Positions 1-5,976 of a DNA stretch of 8,427 bases are shown in pieces. The translations under genes were made by a program, and so were the position numbers. This DNA comes from Flavobacteriales bacterium (GTDB lineage Bacteria; Bacteroidota; Bacteroidia; Flavobacteriales_D; Parvicellaceae): positions 1 through 8,427 of the forward strand of contig JALWSJ010000061.1 in the NCBI GenBank assembly GCA_026993705.1, in the 5' to 3' direction. The notes under the pieces are model-generated. The model worked only from the letters and a program-made list of their open reading frames with translations. It did no database searches and was not told where the DNA came from. The stretch's first letter is position 1. Each line of letters begins with the position of its first letter.

Positions 1-8
1 AAATAATA

Positions 9-183
9 CCTTAAATCCGCAAGTGATTTCGTTATGAAAAGTCAAAATGCGTATTATTATTGGTCAAGCACAGTTTTGAGACACGCAAGCGTAGCCATAG
101 CTACGGGGAGTATCGAAAACGAGCATTGTCAATAATGATGTGGAGTTTGGCTTTGTAATAGAATTTCACTTGCGGATTTAAGG
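9..183. repeat. Long imperfect palindromic repeat (~175 nt hairpin element)
   Basis: The ends are a perfect 18-bp inverted repeat: CCTTAAATCCGCAAGTGA at 9-26 and its reverse complement at 166-183. Inside them the two arms stay recognisably complementary with mismatches and small gaps, and they close on a perfect apical stem, CGTAGC (90-95) with GCTACG (100-105), around the 4-nt loop CATA. The whole unit can therefore fold as one long hairpin in DNA or RNA. No open frame or transposase is inside it. It resembles a MITE-like or REP-like intergenic repeat; it could also end transcription from a gene left of the window. The remainder of the gene-free stretch (184-373) holds a second inverted repeat described separately and no convincing TAnnTTTG promoter. 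The structure is seen directly; mobility is inference. Confidence 0.75.
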
Positions 184-296
184 TTAAATACAGGTTGGGG
201 AATAAAATACCCTTTCTGAGTAGTATGTTTTTTGATAAAATCATCAGGGTCTAGGTAACCATTTAAGAAAAGAGTACGTTACTAGTGAAAATTAGG

Positions 297-349
297 TTGA
301 ACTTGTTTAAAATTTAAGACAGGAATTACAAGTGTTTAAATAAGTTCAA
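297..349. promoter_or_regulatory. 15-bp inverted repeat upstream of the first gene
   Basis: TTGAACTTGTTTAAA (297-311) pairs with TTTAAATAAGTTCAA (335-349) over 15 positions with a single G-T pair and a 23-nt loop. It ends 24 nt before the ATG at 374. It could be an operator for a dimeric regulator or a 5'-UTR hairpin of the five-gene run. No run of T follows the stem, so a factor-independent terminator is less likely. The function is not known from sequence alone. Confidence 0.5.
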
Positions 350-373
350 CAAAAATAAAATATAGAATCAATT

Positions 374-1087
374 ATGAAGTTAAAATATCTTGTAGTATTA
401 ATAGTCTTGAATTTACTTTTGTTTTCATGTAAAAAGCATTCTGGAATTGGAGGAAATTCATCAATTGTAGGGCAATTGAACGTAGAACATTACAATAGTG
501 ATTTTTCGGTTTTAAAATATACTGAACCCGCTGTGGATGTATATGTTTATTTGGTTTTTGGTGATCAGAAGGGGTATGGGTCAAGGATAAGAACAATGTA
601 TGATGGTTCATTTGAATTTAACAATTTGAGAGTAGGAGAGTATACCATTTATAGTTACTCAATGAATAAAAATCAACAAGGAGCAGGGCAGTTAGTTTCG
701 GTGTTAAAAAGAGTGAAAATAAACAAAAACAAAGAGATTGTTGATTCTGGTAAATTAACGATATCTGATAATAAAGCTATTGGTTTTTCTAAAATTACAG
801 CAAAAGTAAAGGAGGTTGATACACAAACTGGAAGTCAGTATTATAAGGGAGAACAAAGAGTTTACATTATTTATGATAATGATGTGAATTATACTTCAAG
901 TATAAAAACAAATCTAAATGGAGAGTTTAGTTTTACAAATTTACCTAAAGGGACTTATACTATTTATACGTATTCCAAAGATGTAAATAATTCATATCCT
1001 GGACCAAATTATCCAGTGTCAAATATTGTAGAAATAACGGATTCTGCACAGAATATAATGTTGCCTGATTTTGTAATTTATAAATAA
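374..1087 (+). CDS. Lipoprotein with two carboxypeptidase-regulatory-like repeats
   Basis: The 237-aa product starts with a lipoprotein signal peptide: Lys at 2 and 4, a hydrophobic core at 5-17, and lipobox LFSC with Cys19 as the predicted lipidated residue. The rest consists of two related beta-sandwich units, about 30-130 and 137-237. Each carries the hallmark of carboxypeptidase-regulatory-like or SpaA-like domains, an N/D-G-x-F-x-F-x-N-L-x-x-G-x-Y-T-I-Y core (DGSFEFNNL near 77-85, NGEFSFTNL near 182-190). In other Bacteroidota proteins such domains are structural or binding modules on the cell surface or in the periplasm. No catalytic residues are visible. The gene lies 2 nt before the beta-barrel gene, so co-transcription and perhaps a joint outer-membrane role are likely. 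ATG at 374 is chosen because the signal peptide begins there; there is no Shine-Dalgarno site, as is common in this phylum. The specific function is unknown. Confidence 0.8.
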   Translation: MKLKYLVVLIVLNLLLFSCKKHSGIGGNSSIVGQLNVEHYNSDFSVLKYTEPAVDVYVYLVFGDQKGYGSRIRTMYDGSFEFNNLRVGEYTIYSYSMNKNQQGAGQLVSVLKRVKINKNKEIVDSGKLTISDNKAIGFSKITAKVKEVDTQTGSQYYKGEQRVYIIYDNDVNYTSSIKTNLNGEFSFTNLPKGTYTIYTYSKDVNNSYPGPNYPVSNIVEITDSAQNIMLPDFVIYK

Positions 1088-1089
1088 TT

Positions 1090-1932
1090 ATGAGGAGTAT
1101 AGACAGGTTTTTATTATCATTTTCATTTCTTTTTCTATTTAGTGTAGAGTGTGTTTCACAGGATCTTTTGTCAAGCAGTATGTTATGGTCTGGGGTCTTG
1201 GTATCAAAAAAAATAAATAAAAAGATAAGATTTAATTTAGGCGATTTACATAGTGTTAATATGACGGATGGAGTTTTTTCATTTAATCAATCCAGTTTTT
1301 CAACAACTTATAAAGTTAAAAAGAATTTAAAAATAAAACTTGAATATTCATTAGGAGTGTATCGTTGGAATAATAATTTAACTCAGTTGGGGTTACTTTC
1401 AAGCGGTATTGGGACAACGAATATTCATCGGTTTACGGGAGGAGTGTCAAATCGAAAAAAAATTAACAAAAGATTTAAAATAAAACAATCAATAGAGGCT
1501 CAGGTTTATTTTCCTAGGTTGTATAAGTATAAAGTTAGAAGCTTTTATAAAGCAAAGTTCTATTATAACCCAAAGAAAACTCCTTTTTCATCTGTTTTTT
1601 TTGTGGAGACAAAGTTGTTTTATTTTTTTGACGGAATGCCAATTGTGTATAGAGATTCGGACAACAAAATAGTTGATTATGCCTCTACTGACGGAATTCA
1701 TCGAGCTCGTTTAAAAGTGGGAGTTCGTTTTGTTCCGATAAAGAATAAAAAGAGTATAAAAGTTATCTTGTATTATATGGCTCAAAAGGAGTTTAATATT
1801 AAAGGTGTTGGTAATGAAATTAATGTTTTAACGCCAGCTGAAATAAATGCTAATTACTTGGGAAAGCAGAAGGTTTTGTATCCGTTTAATGATTATAATG
1901 TCTTTGGGGTACATTTACTGTTTAATATTTAA
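1090..1932 (+). CDS. Predicted outer-membrane beta-barrel protein (possibly DUF2490-like)
   Basis: The 280-aa product has a type I signal peptide: a hydrophobic core at 7-19 and predicted cleavage after VSQ (residue 24), the Gln-ending site common in Bacteroidota. The mature part alternates polar and aromatic or hydrophobic residues in many short strands (for example LKIKLEYSLGVYRW and FSSVFFVETKLFYFF). It is rich in Lys, Tyr and Phe and ends with the strand FGVHLLFNI, fitting a beta-barrel C-terminus. Size and the early W-S-G...KK-I-N-K-K-I-R-F-N-L pattern recall DUF2490-type proteins, but that link is weak. It begins 2 nt after the lipoprotein gene, which suggests translational coupling. 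The next gene follows after an 86-nt gap. The role is unknown; assembly with the upstream lipoprotein is inferred from neighbourhood only. Confidence 0.7.
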   Translation: MRSIDRFLLSFSFLFLFSVECVSQDLLSSSMLWSGVLVSKKINKKIRFNLGDLHSVNMTDGVFSFNQSSFSTTYKVKKNLKIKLEYSLGVYRWNNNLTQLGLLSSGIGTTNIHRFTGGVSNRKKINKRFKIKQSIEAQVYFPRLYKYKVRSFYKAKFYYNPKKTPFSSVFFVETKLFYFFDGMPIVYRDSDNKIVDYASTDGIHRARLKVGVRFVPIKNKKSIKVILYYMAQKEFNIKGVGNEINVLTPAEINANYLGKQKVLYPFNDYNVFGVHLLFNI

Positions 1933-1952
1933 AAAATAAAAACATATCGAAT

Positions 1953-2022
1953 ATGAAAATTATGTAGAAAACTATTATATGTAAGGATGTAAAGAAATAT
2001 AGAATAAATAAAAATAATGTGA
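1953..2022 (+). promoter_or_regulatory. Leader with four AUG-stop units before the P-loop gene
   Basis: Between the barrel gene and the P-loop gene lie four ATG codons each followed directly by a stop: ATGTAG at 1962, ATGTAA at 1979, ATGTAA at 1987 and ATGTGA at 2017. The last overlaps the GTG used as the start at 2019. A fifth ATG at 1953 opens a four-codon frame (M-K-I-M-stop) that is in frame with the downstream gene; only the TAG at 1965 separates it from that gene. This could be a translation-controlling leader or the remains of a longer N-terminus broken by an amber codon. No promoter is evident here. Confidence 0.35.
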
Positions 2023-2975
2023 AATCACATAGACCGAAAGCTGGAGATGTAGCTGTTTTTAGAATAAAAAAAATTGGTAAACATACTTCTGTACAAGCTG
2101 TTGGTGGAAATAATGCGTATGTTTTTGAAGGAGATCATGTTATGATGGTTTTTGGAAGCAGGTATGCTACAGGACAATTTGAGGGGTATGTCCCTGATGA
2201 GTATAAGGATGAGTATCAGATTTTAGGAAAGGGAGGAGCAGTAGGAGTTTTGGCATCTATGCATTCAAAGTTATTAGATATTGGTCCTACAACAGTTGAG
2301 TTGATAGGTTATGCTGTTAATAATGATAATGAAGTTATTAATACTAAATATTTGTCTTTAACAAAGCAGACGTATAGAGTGAATGTCAAAAGGGATGTTA
2401 AAATAATTTTATCACTAGGTGCTAGTATGGATAGTGGAAAGACAACAACAGCAGCTTATTTAACAAGAGGGTTAACTTTGGCAAATAAGAAAGTAATATA
2501 TATCAAGCTAACAGGAACGGTTTATACAAAGGACAGGTCGTTGGTTCGTGATTCCGGAGCAATTATGGTTTGTGATTTTTCCACAGTTGGTTTTCCTTCA
2601 ACTTACATGTGTTCTATTGAAGAATTATTAGATTTGTACCAAACTTTGTTGAGTCTAACAGAGGGATACGATGCGGATTTTGTGGTTATGGAAATAGCTG
2701 ATGGTTTATTGCAGCGAGAAACAAGAAGCTTAATTAATAATAAATCGTTTATGTCCGAAGTAGCCGGAGTTGTTTTTTCCGCTAGTGATTCAATGAGTGC
2801 TATGTATGGGCTTGATGTATTGAATAAACTGGGAGCAAAGGTTTGTTTTGTGAGTGGTTTAGTTACAGCTAGCCCTTTGTTAACAAGAGAAATAAAAGAA
2901 AATACAACAGTACCTGTATTAACGTTGGAGGATATGGAGAGTCCTTCAGTAATTGATTATATTGAAGTTGAATAA
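2019..2975 (+). CDS. Uncharacterised P-loop NTPase, dethiobiotin synthetase/MobB-like fold
   Basis: The 318-aa product is cytosolic, with no signal peptide or TM segment. Residues 1-115 form an N-terminal domain with F-G-S-R-Y-A-T-G-Q-F-E-G-Y-V-P (45-59) and a Gly-rich segment near 70-76. Residues 125-318 form a P-loop NTPase domain. Its Walker A is G-A-S-M-D-S-G-K-T-T (134-143), with five residues between the glycines as in dethiobiotin synthetase-type SIMIBI NTPases. It is followed by KLTGT (163-167), RDSGA (177-181), DF..VGFPSTY (186-196) and VVMEIADG (222-229), probably the Walker B region. This arrangement matches a widespread family without assigned function that is distantly similar to DUF1611 proteins; the family match is from memory. 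GTG at 2019 is the only ordinary start in frame after the TAG at 1965; the ATG at 2017 is out of frame. The 3' end overlaps the ABC-type gene, so a shared process is likely. The substrate is unknown. Confidence 0.72.
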   Translation: MKSHRPKAGDVAVFRIKKIGKHTSVQAVGGNNAYVFEGDHVMMVFGSRYATGQFEGYVPDEYKDEYQILGKGGAVGVLASMHSKLLDIGPTTVELIGYAVNNDNEVINTKYLSLTKQTYRVNVKRDVKIILSLGASMDSGKTTTAAYLTRGLTLANKKVIYIKLTGTVYTKDRSLVRDSGAIMVCDFSTVGFPSTYMCSIEELLDLYQTLLSLTEGYDADFVVMEIADGLLQRETRSLINNKSFMSEVAGVVFSASDSMSAMYGLDVLNKLGAKVCFVSGLVTASPLLTREIKENTTVPVLTLEDMESPSVIDYIEVE

Positions 2976-4650
2976 ATTAAAAAAAAATATAATTAAGAGT
3001 TTTCTTAATCGTTATAGATTCTGGATATTAGGTGTCTTTTTAATTGGTGTTTTTTCTAACTTATTAACAATATTAATTCCAATAAGTATAGGTAAATATT
3101 ATGATTTATTATTTGGTTATAGTAGCAAAAGAGCGGTGATTCTTGATTTTTTACCAAACAGATGGACAGATACTTTACCTCATTTTCTTGTATTCTTTAT
3201 TTTTTTGGTTCTTCTTAGAATAATAATGAGTTTTTTTCAACGGTATTATACTTCTATAATTGGAGAAAAATTTACGAAAAATTTGAGAGAATTGTTGTTT
3301 TCTCATCAAATTGATATAAAACAAAGTGTCTATGATGAGTATGGAATCGGAAAATACTTATTGCGTTATAGTGGGGATTTGAACAGTATTAAAAGTTTTA
3401 TTACTGTTGGTGTTATCCGTTTTTGTATAGATGTTTTTTTGCTTTTTCTAACATTTTTTATAATGTTATGGATAAGTCCATTAATTAGTTTTGTTCTTCT
3501 AATTGGAGCCATTTGTACATTAGCTATTGTGTATTTTTTGAATGGATATTTGTATAAATATTCTCTTAAATTAAGGAATAGAAAATCAGGACTTCTTTCT
3601 TATGTTAATAAGAATTTGTTAGGGATATTAACCATTAAAGCTTTTAATAGATATACCATAAGTAAAAAAAGATTTAATAGTCGTTCGAAAAAGGTGTATG
3701 AATTAAGTAAAAAATACCAATTAATAAATAATTTATTATTGGTATTAATACCAGGGTTTTTGTATATCACATTAAGTATTGTTTTGTTTGCTATTTATGT
3801 TCTTAAAGAAAACGGGAGTTTACATTCATTAAAAGAGAATCAATTATTAGCGTTTATTTTATTATTTGTTACTGTTTTGCCAGTGGTACGAAGGACGTTT
3901 AGAGTTAGTTCAAAATGGAAGACAGGAGGATTATCATTTGATAAATTGATTACAGTTCTAGAATTGCCTATTGAAAAGGGATTGGAGAAAGATAAGTTAA
4001 TCTCCTATAAAAAAGGAATACTTGAGTTTAATTCAGTTTGTATAAAAAACGAAAATAACGATTTATTGCTAGATAAGATTAGTTTTGTATTACAACCTAA
4101 TAAGATTTATTTGTTATCTTTGGATTTTATAAAAAACGAAAGAAAAAGCCTGTTAATTAGGTTGTTTTTAGGAATAGAAGTATCATATCATGGGGAAATC
4201 ATGTTTGATGGGCAGGATATTCAAGAGGTAAATATTAAGGATTATAGGCGGTATATTGCAGTTGTATCTCCTATATTGCCTATTTATGGACGAAATGTTT
4301 CGGAAGCTGTTTTATATAGCCGAAATAACAGACGTTTACAAAGAGCTGACGCATTATTGAATTTATTACAAGAAGGAGTGGAAATTCATGAGCGAATCGA
4401 TTTGAATACAAAATTGATAGAGAATGCTTTAAATCTTTCTGAAAGTCAACGGTGGTTAATTTTTTTTATAAGAGCTTTTACAACCAATAAAAAAATAATC
4501 ATTATAGATGGTATGCAGCACCTAAAAGCATATTCATTTTATTGTAATTTAAAGAAATCTTTAGTAGACCTAAAGGAGAAGGGCAGAACTATTGTTGTAA
4601 TAGATTTACCATTTAAAGAAAATATTATCGATGAAACAATTAAATTATAA
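2968..4650 (+). CDS. ABC-exporter-type membrane protein with a degenerate ATPase domain
   Basis: Residue numbers below count from the upstream TTG at 2953 (565 aa); the TTG at 2968 is preferred because it gives an 8-nt overlap with the preceding gene and a natural N-terminus. No usable ATG lies before the first membrane helix. Six TM segments are visible, near 24-45, 75-94, 152-173, 176-198, 258-283 and 297-312, as in type IV (MsbA-like) exporters. An NBD-like region follows from about 356, but its motifs are eroded. The Walker A glycines are replaced by F392, N395 and R397, although K398 and S399 remain. The Q-loop Gln is P440, the signature is LSESQ (495-499), Walker B keeps D519 but the catalytic Glu is G520, and the H-loop His is L552. 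The protein stops soon after that, lacking the usual NBD tail. The frame is intact over 1.7 kb, so it is probably a maintained pseudo-ATPase, not a pseudogene. Its 3' end overlaps the peptidase gene by 20 nt. The cargo is unknown. Confidence 0.78.
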   Translation: MNKLKKNIIKSFLNRYRFWILGVFLIGVFSNLLTILIPISIGKYYDLLFGYSSKRAVILDFLPNRWTDTLPHFLVFFIFLVLLRIIMSFFQRYYTSIIGEKFTKNLRELLFSHQIDIKQSVYDEYGIGKYLLRYSGDLNSIKSFITVGVIRFCIDVFLLFLTFFIMLWISPLISFVLLIGAICTLAIVYFLNGYLYKYSLKLRNRKSGLLSYVNKNLLGILTIKAFNRYTISKKRFNSRSKKVYELSKKYQLINNLLLVLIPGFLYITLSIVLFAIYVLKENGSLHSLKENQLLAFILLFVTVLPVVRRTFRVSSKWKTGGLSFDKLITVLELPIEKGLEKDKLISYKKGILEFNSVCIKNENNDLLLDKISFVLQPNKIYLLSLDFIKNERKSLLIRLFLGIEVSYHGEIMFDGQDIQEVNIKDYRRYIAVVSPILPIYGRNVSEAVLYSRNNRRLQRADALLNLLQEGVEIHERIDLNTKLIENALNLSESQRWLIFFIRAFTTNKKIIIIDGMQHLKAYSFYCNLKKSLVDLKEKGRTIVVIDLPFKENIIDETIKL

Positions 4651-5680
4651 TTTATCAATATGTCTGTTGGTTATTTTCATGATACAATCTTGTGTAATAA
4701 ATAAAACAAAAGATAATACAGAGATGAATTATACATTACTTATTCATGGAGGTGCAGGTACTTTAAAAAGGAATAGAATGACTCCCGAAAAAGAATTAGA
4801 ATATAGAGGGACTATTGAAGAGGCTTTAAAAAAAGGAGAAAACATTTTAAAGAATGGAGGACTGGCTATTGAGGCTGTTGAATCTGTTGTTAAATATCTA
4901 GAGGATTCACCTCTGTTTAATGCAGGTAAAGGATCTGTTTTTAGTCATGATGGAATACAGGAAATGGATGCCTCTATAATGGATGGTCGTGATTTGTCTT
5001 GTGGAGCTGTGGCAGGTGTTACTAATTTAAAAAACCCAATAGAAGGAGCTAGAATTGTGAAAGATAGTAGTAAACATGTATTTTTATATGGGGATAGAGC
5101 TCAGGAATATTGTATAAGTAAAGGAGCTAAATACGAACCTTCAAGCTATTTTTTTAGTGAAAAAAGGTGGAAGCAATATCAAAGAGCCTTAAAAAAAGAT
5201 AAAATAGAATTAGATCATGATAGTAATGGTGATAGAGGTGATATTGATTTTATAGAAAGCAAGAAGTTTGGAACAGTTGGTTGTGTAGCTCTCGATTCTT
5301 ATGGAAATTTAGCATCAGCAACTTCAACAGGAGGTCTTACAAATAAAAAATATGGGAGGATAGGAGATTCACCAATTATAGGAGCAGGAACATATGCTGA
5401 TAATTCTTCATGTGCTGTGTCTTGTACAGGTCGTGGAGAATATTTTATTAGAGGTACTATAGCAAGAGATATCTCAGCTATACTTGAGTATAAGCAAGTA
5501 ACATTAAAAAAGGCAGGTGAACTTACTCTACAAAAATTAGCCAAAATTGGAGGAAAGGGAGGGTACATAGCTGTTGATAATATGGGGAACTTTATTATGA
5601 TGTTTAATACAAGAGGTATGTATAGAGGTGTTGTAACATCAAATCGTCCTCCTGTTGTTAAGATATATAAAGATGAATAA
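4631..5680 (+). CDS. Lipoprotein isoaspartyl peptidase / L-asparaginase (Ntn-hydrolase)
   Basis: This 349-aa plant-type asparaginase hydrolyses beta-aspartyl (isoaspartyl) peptides and, in many members, L-asparagine. It is made as a precursor that cuts itself before a threonine. Residues 1-21 are a lipoprotein signal with lipobox IQSC (Cys21), so the enzyme acts outside the cytoplasm on a lipid anchor. HGGAGT (39-44) and FNAGKGSVF (96-104) are family hallmarks. The autocleavage and nucleophile site is FGTVG with Thr215. By spacing to E. coli IaaA (Thr179, Thr197, Arg207, Asp210, Thr230), the remaining active-site residues are Thr233, Arg243, Asp246 and Thr266, all present. A variable linker lies at about 186-212. 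ATG 4631 overlaps the ABC-type gene by 20 nt and is supported by the lipobox; starting at Met32 would drop the signal peptide. As last gene of the run, it may process a peptide handled by its neighbours (inference). No clear terminator follows; a repeat begins about 80 nt downstream. Confidence 0.92.
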   Translation: MKQLNYNLSICLLVIFMIQSCVINKTKDNTEMNYTLLIHGGAGTLKRNRMTPEKELEYRGTIEEALKKGENILKNGGLAIEAVESVVKYLEDSPLFNAGKGSVFSHDGIQEMDASIMDGRDLSCGAVAGVTNLKNPIEGARIVKDSSKHVFLYGDRAQEYCISKGAKYEPSSYFFSEKRWKQYQRALKKDKIELDHDSNGDRGDIDFIESKKFGTVGCVALDSYGNLASATSTGGLTNKKYGRIGDSPIIGAGTYADNSSCAVSCTGRGEYFIRGTIARDISAILEYKQVTLKKAGELTLQKLAKIGGKGGYIAVDNMGNFIMMFNTRGMYRGVVTSNRPPVVKIYKDE

Positions 5681-5761
5681 TTTAGGTTAAATATTGAACA
5701 TAGTTTACAGAGTATTTTTTCTTTATTAAGTCTTTTTATAACTAAGATTATGCTAACAATA

Positions 5762-5951
5762 TTCATCGTCTAAGAAAACTAAAACTCAGTTTCTTACTTC
5801 CAAATTCATCCGCGTTAGGGATAGAAACGGCATCCTTTTGCCCGCTCGCCTTTATGGCGGGCAAAAGATATAGTGGATAGCCCGACCCTTTTTTACAAAA
5901 CAATCGTTAAGCGAGAGCGAAATGTTTGTTTTGTAAAAAAGGGGAACGCCC
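5762..5951 (+). repeat. Structured intergenic repeat, copy 1 (190 nt)
   Basis: The head TTCATCGTCTAAGAAAAC (5762-5779) is followed 49 nt after its first base by CGCGTTAGGGATAG (5811-5824). The head can form a 7-bp hairpin (TAAGAAA 5771-5777 with TTTCTTA 5790-5796). Stem-loop 1 has an 11-bp perfect stem (CTTTTGCCCGC 5835-5845 with 5857-5867) and an 11-nt loop. GGATAGCCCGACC then leads to stem-loop 2, with an 18-bp perfect stem (5886-5903 with 5926-5943). GGAACGCCC closes the unit; GCGTT (5812-5816) can pair with AACGC (5945-5949) to form a three-way junction. The unit ends 11 nt before the uvrC promoter box. The gene-free stretch 5681-5761 before it shows nothing recognisable. Stem-loop 2 could terminate the upstream operon, but no T-tract follows it. 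Confidence 0.8.
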
Positions 5952-5961
5952 AAATAATTCT

Positions 5962-5969
5962 TACCTTTG
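5962..5969 (+). promoter_or_regulatory. Bacteroidota -7 box (TAnnTTTG) of uvrC
   Basis: TACCTTTG is an exact match to the Bacteroidota primary sigma factor -7 consensus TAnnTTTG. It lies 7 nt before the uvrC ATG, so transcription should start at or within a few bases of the start codon, giving a leaderless or nearly leaderless mRNA. No good -33 TTTG at the usual spacing is seen; that region is the 3' end of the structured repeat. Confidence 0.6.
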
Positions 5970-5976
5970 TTATGCT

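Noticed and set aside
297..349. Phase-variable invertible promoter
   Set aside because: The inverted repeats enclose only 23 nt, too little to carry a promoter, and no invertase gene is in the window.
184..373. Small peptide precursor gene for the transporter/peptidase cluster
   Set aside because: Only a very short frame (starting with ATG at 224, nine codons) was seen, without leader-like features.
372..611. 79-codon open frame on the minus strand
   Set aside because: It is antisense to the lipoprotein gene and has no supporting features.
2968..4650. ABC gene as a pseudogene
   Set aside because: The frame is complete, the TM domain is intact and overlaps with both neighbours are preserved; motif loss alone does not show decay.
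5299..5766. 155-codon open frame on the minus strand
   Set aside because: It is antisense to the well-supported isoaspartyl peptidase gene and shows no recognisable protein character.
5926..5976. 17-residue N-terminal extension of UvrC from a TTG codon
   Set aside because: It is encoded by the hairpin arm and 3' end of the structured repeat and lies before the promoter box; UvrC proteins start at the sequence beginning with ATG 5977.
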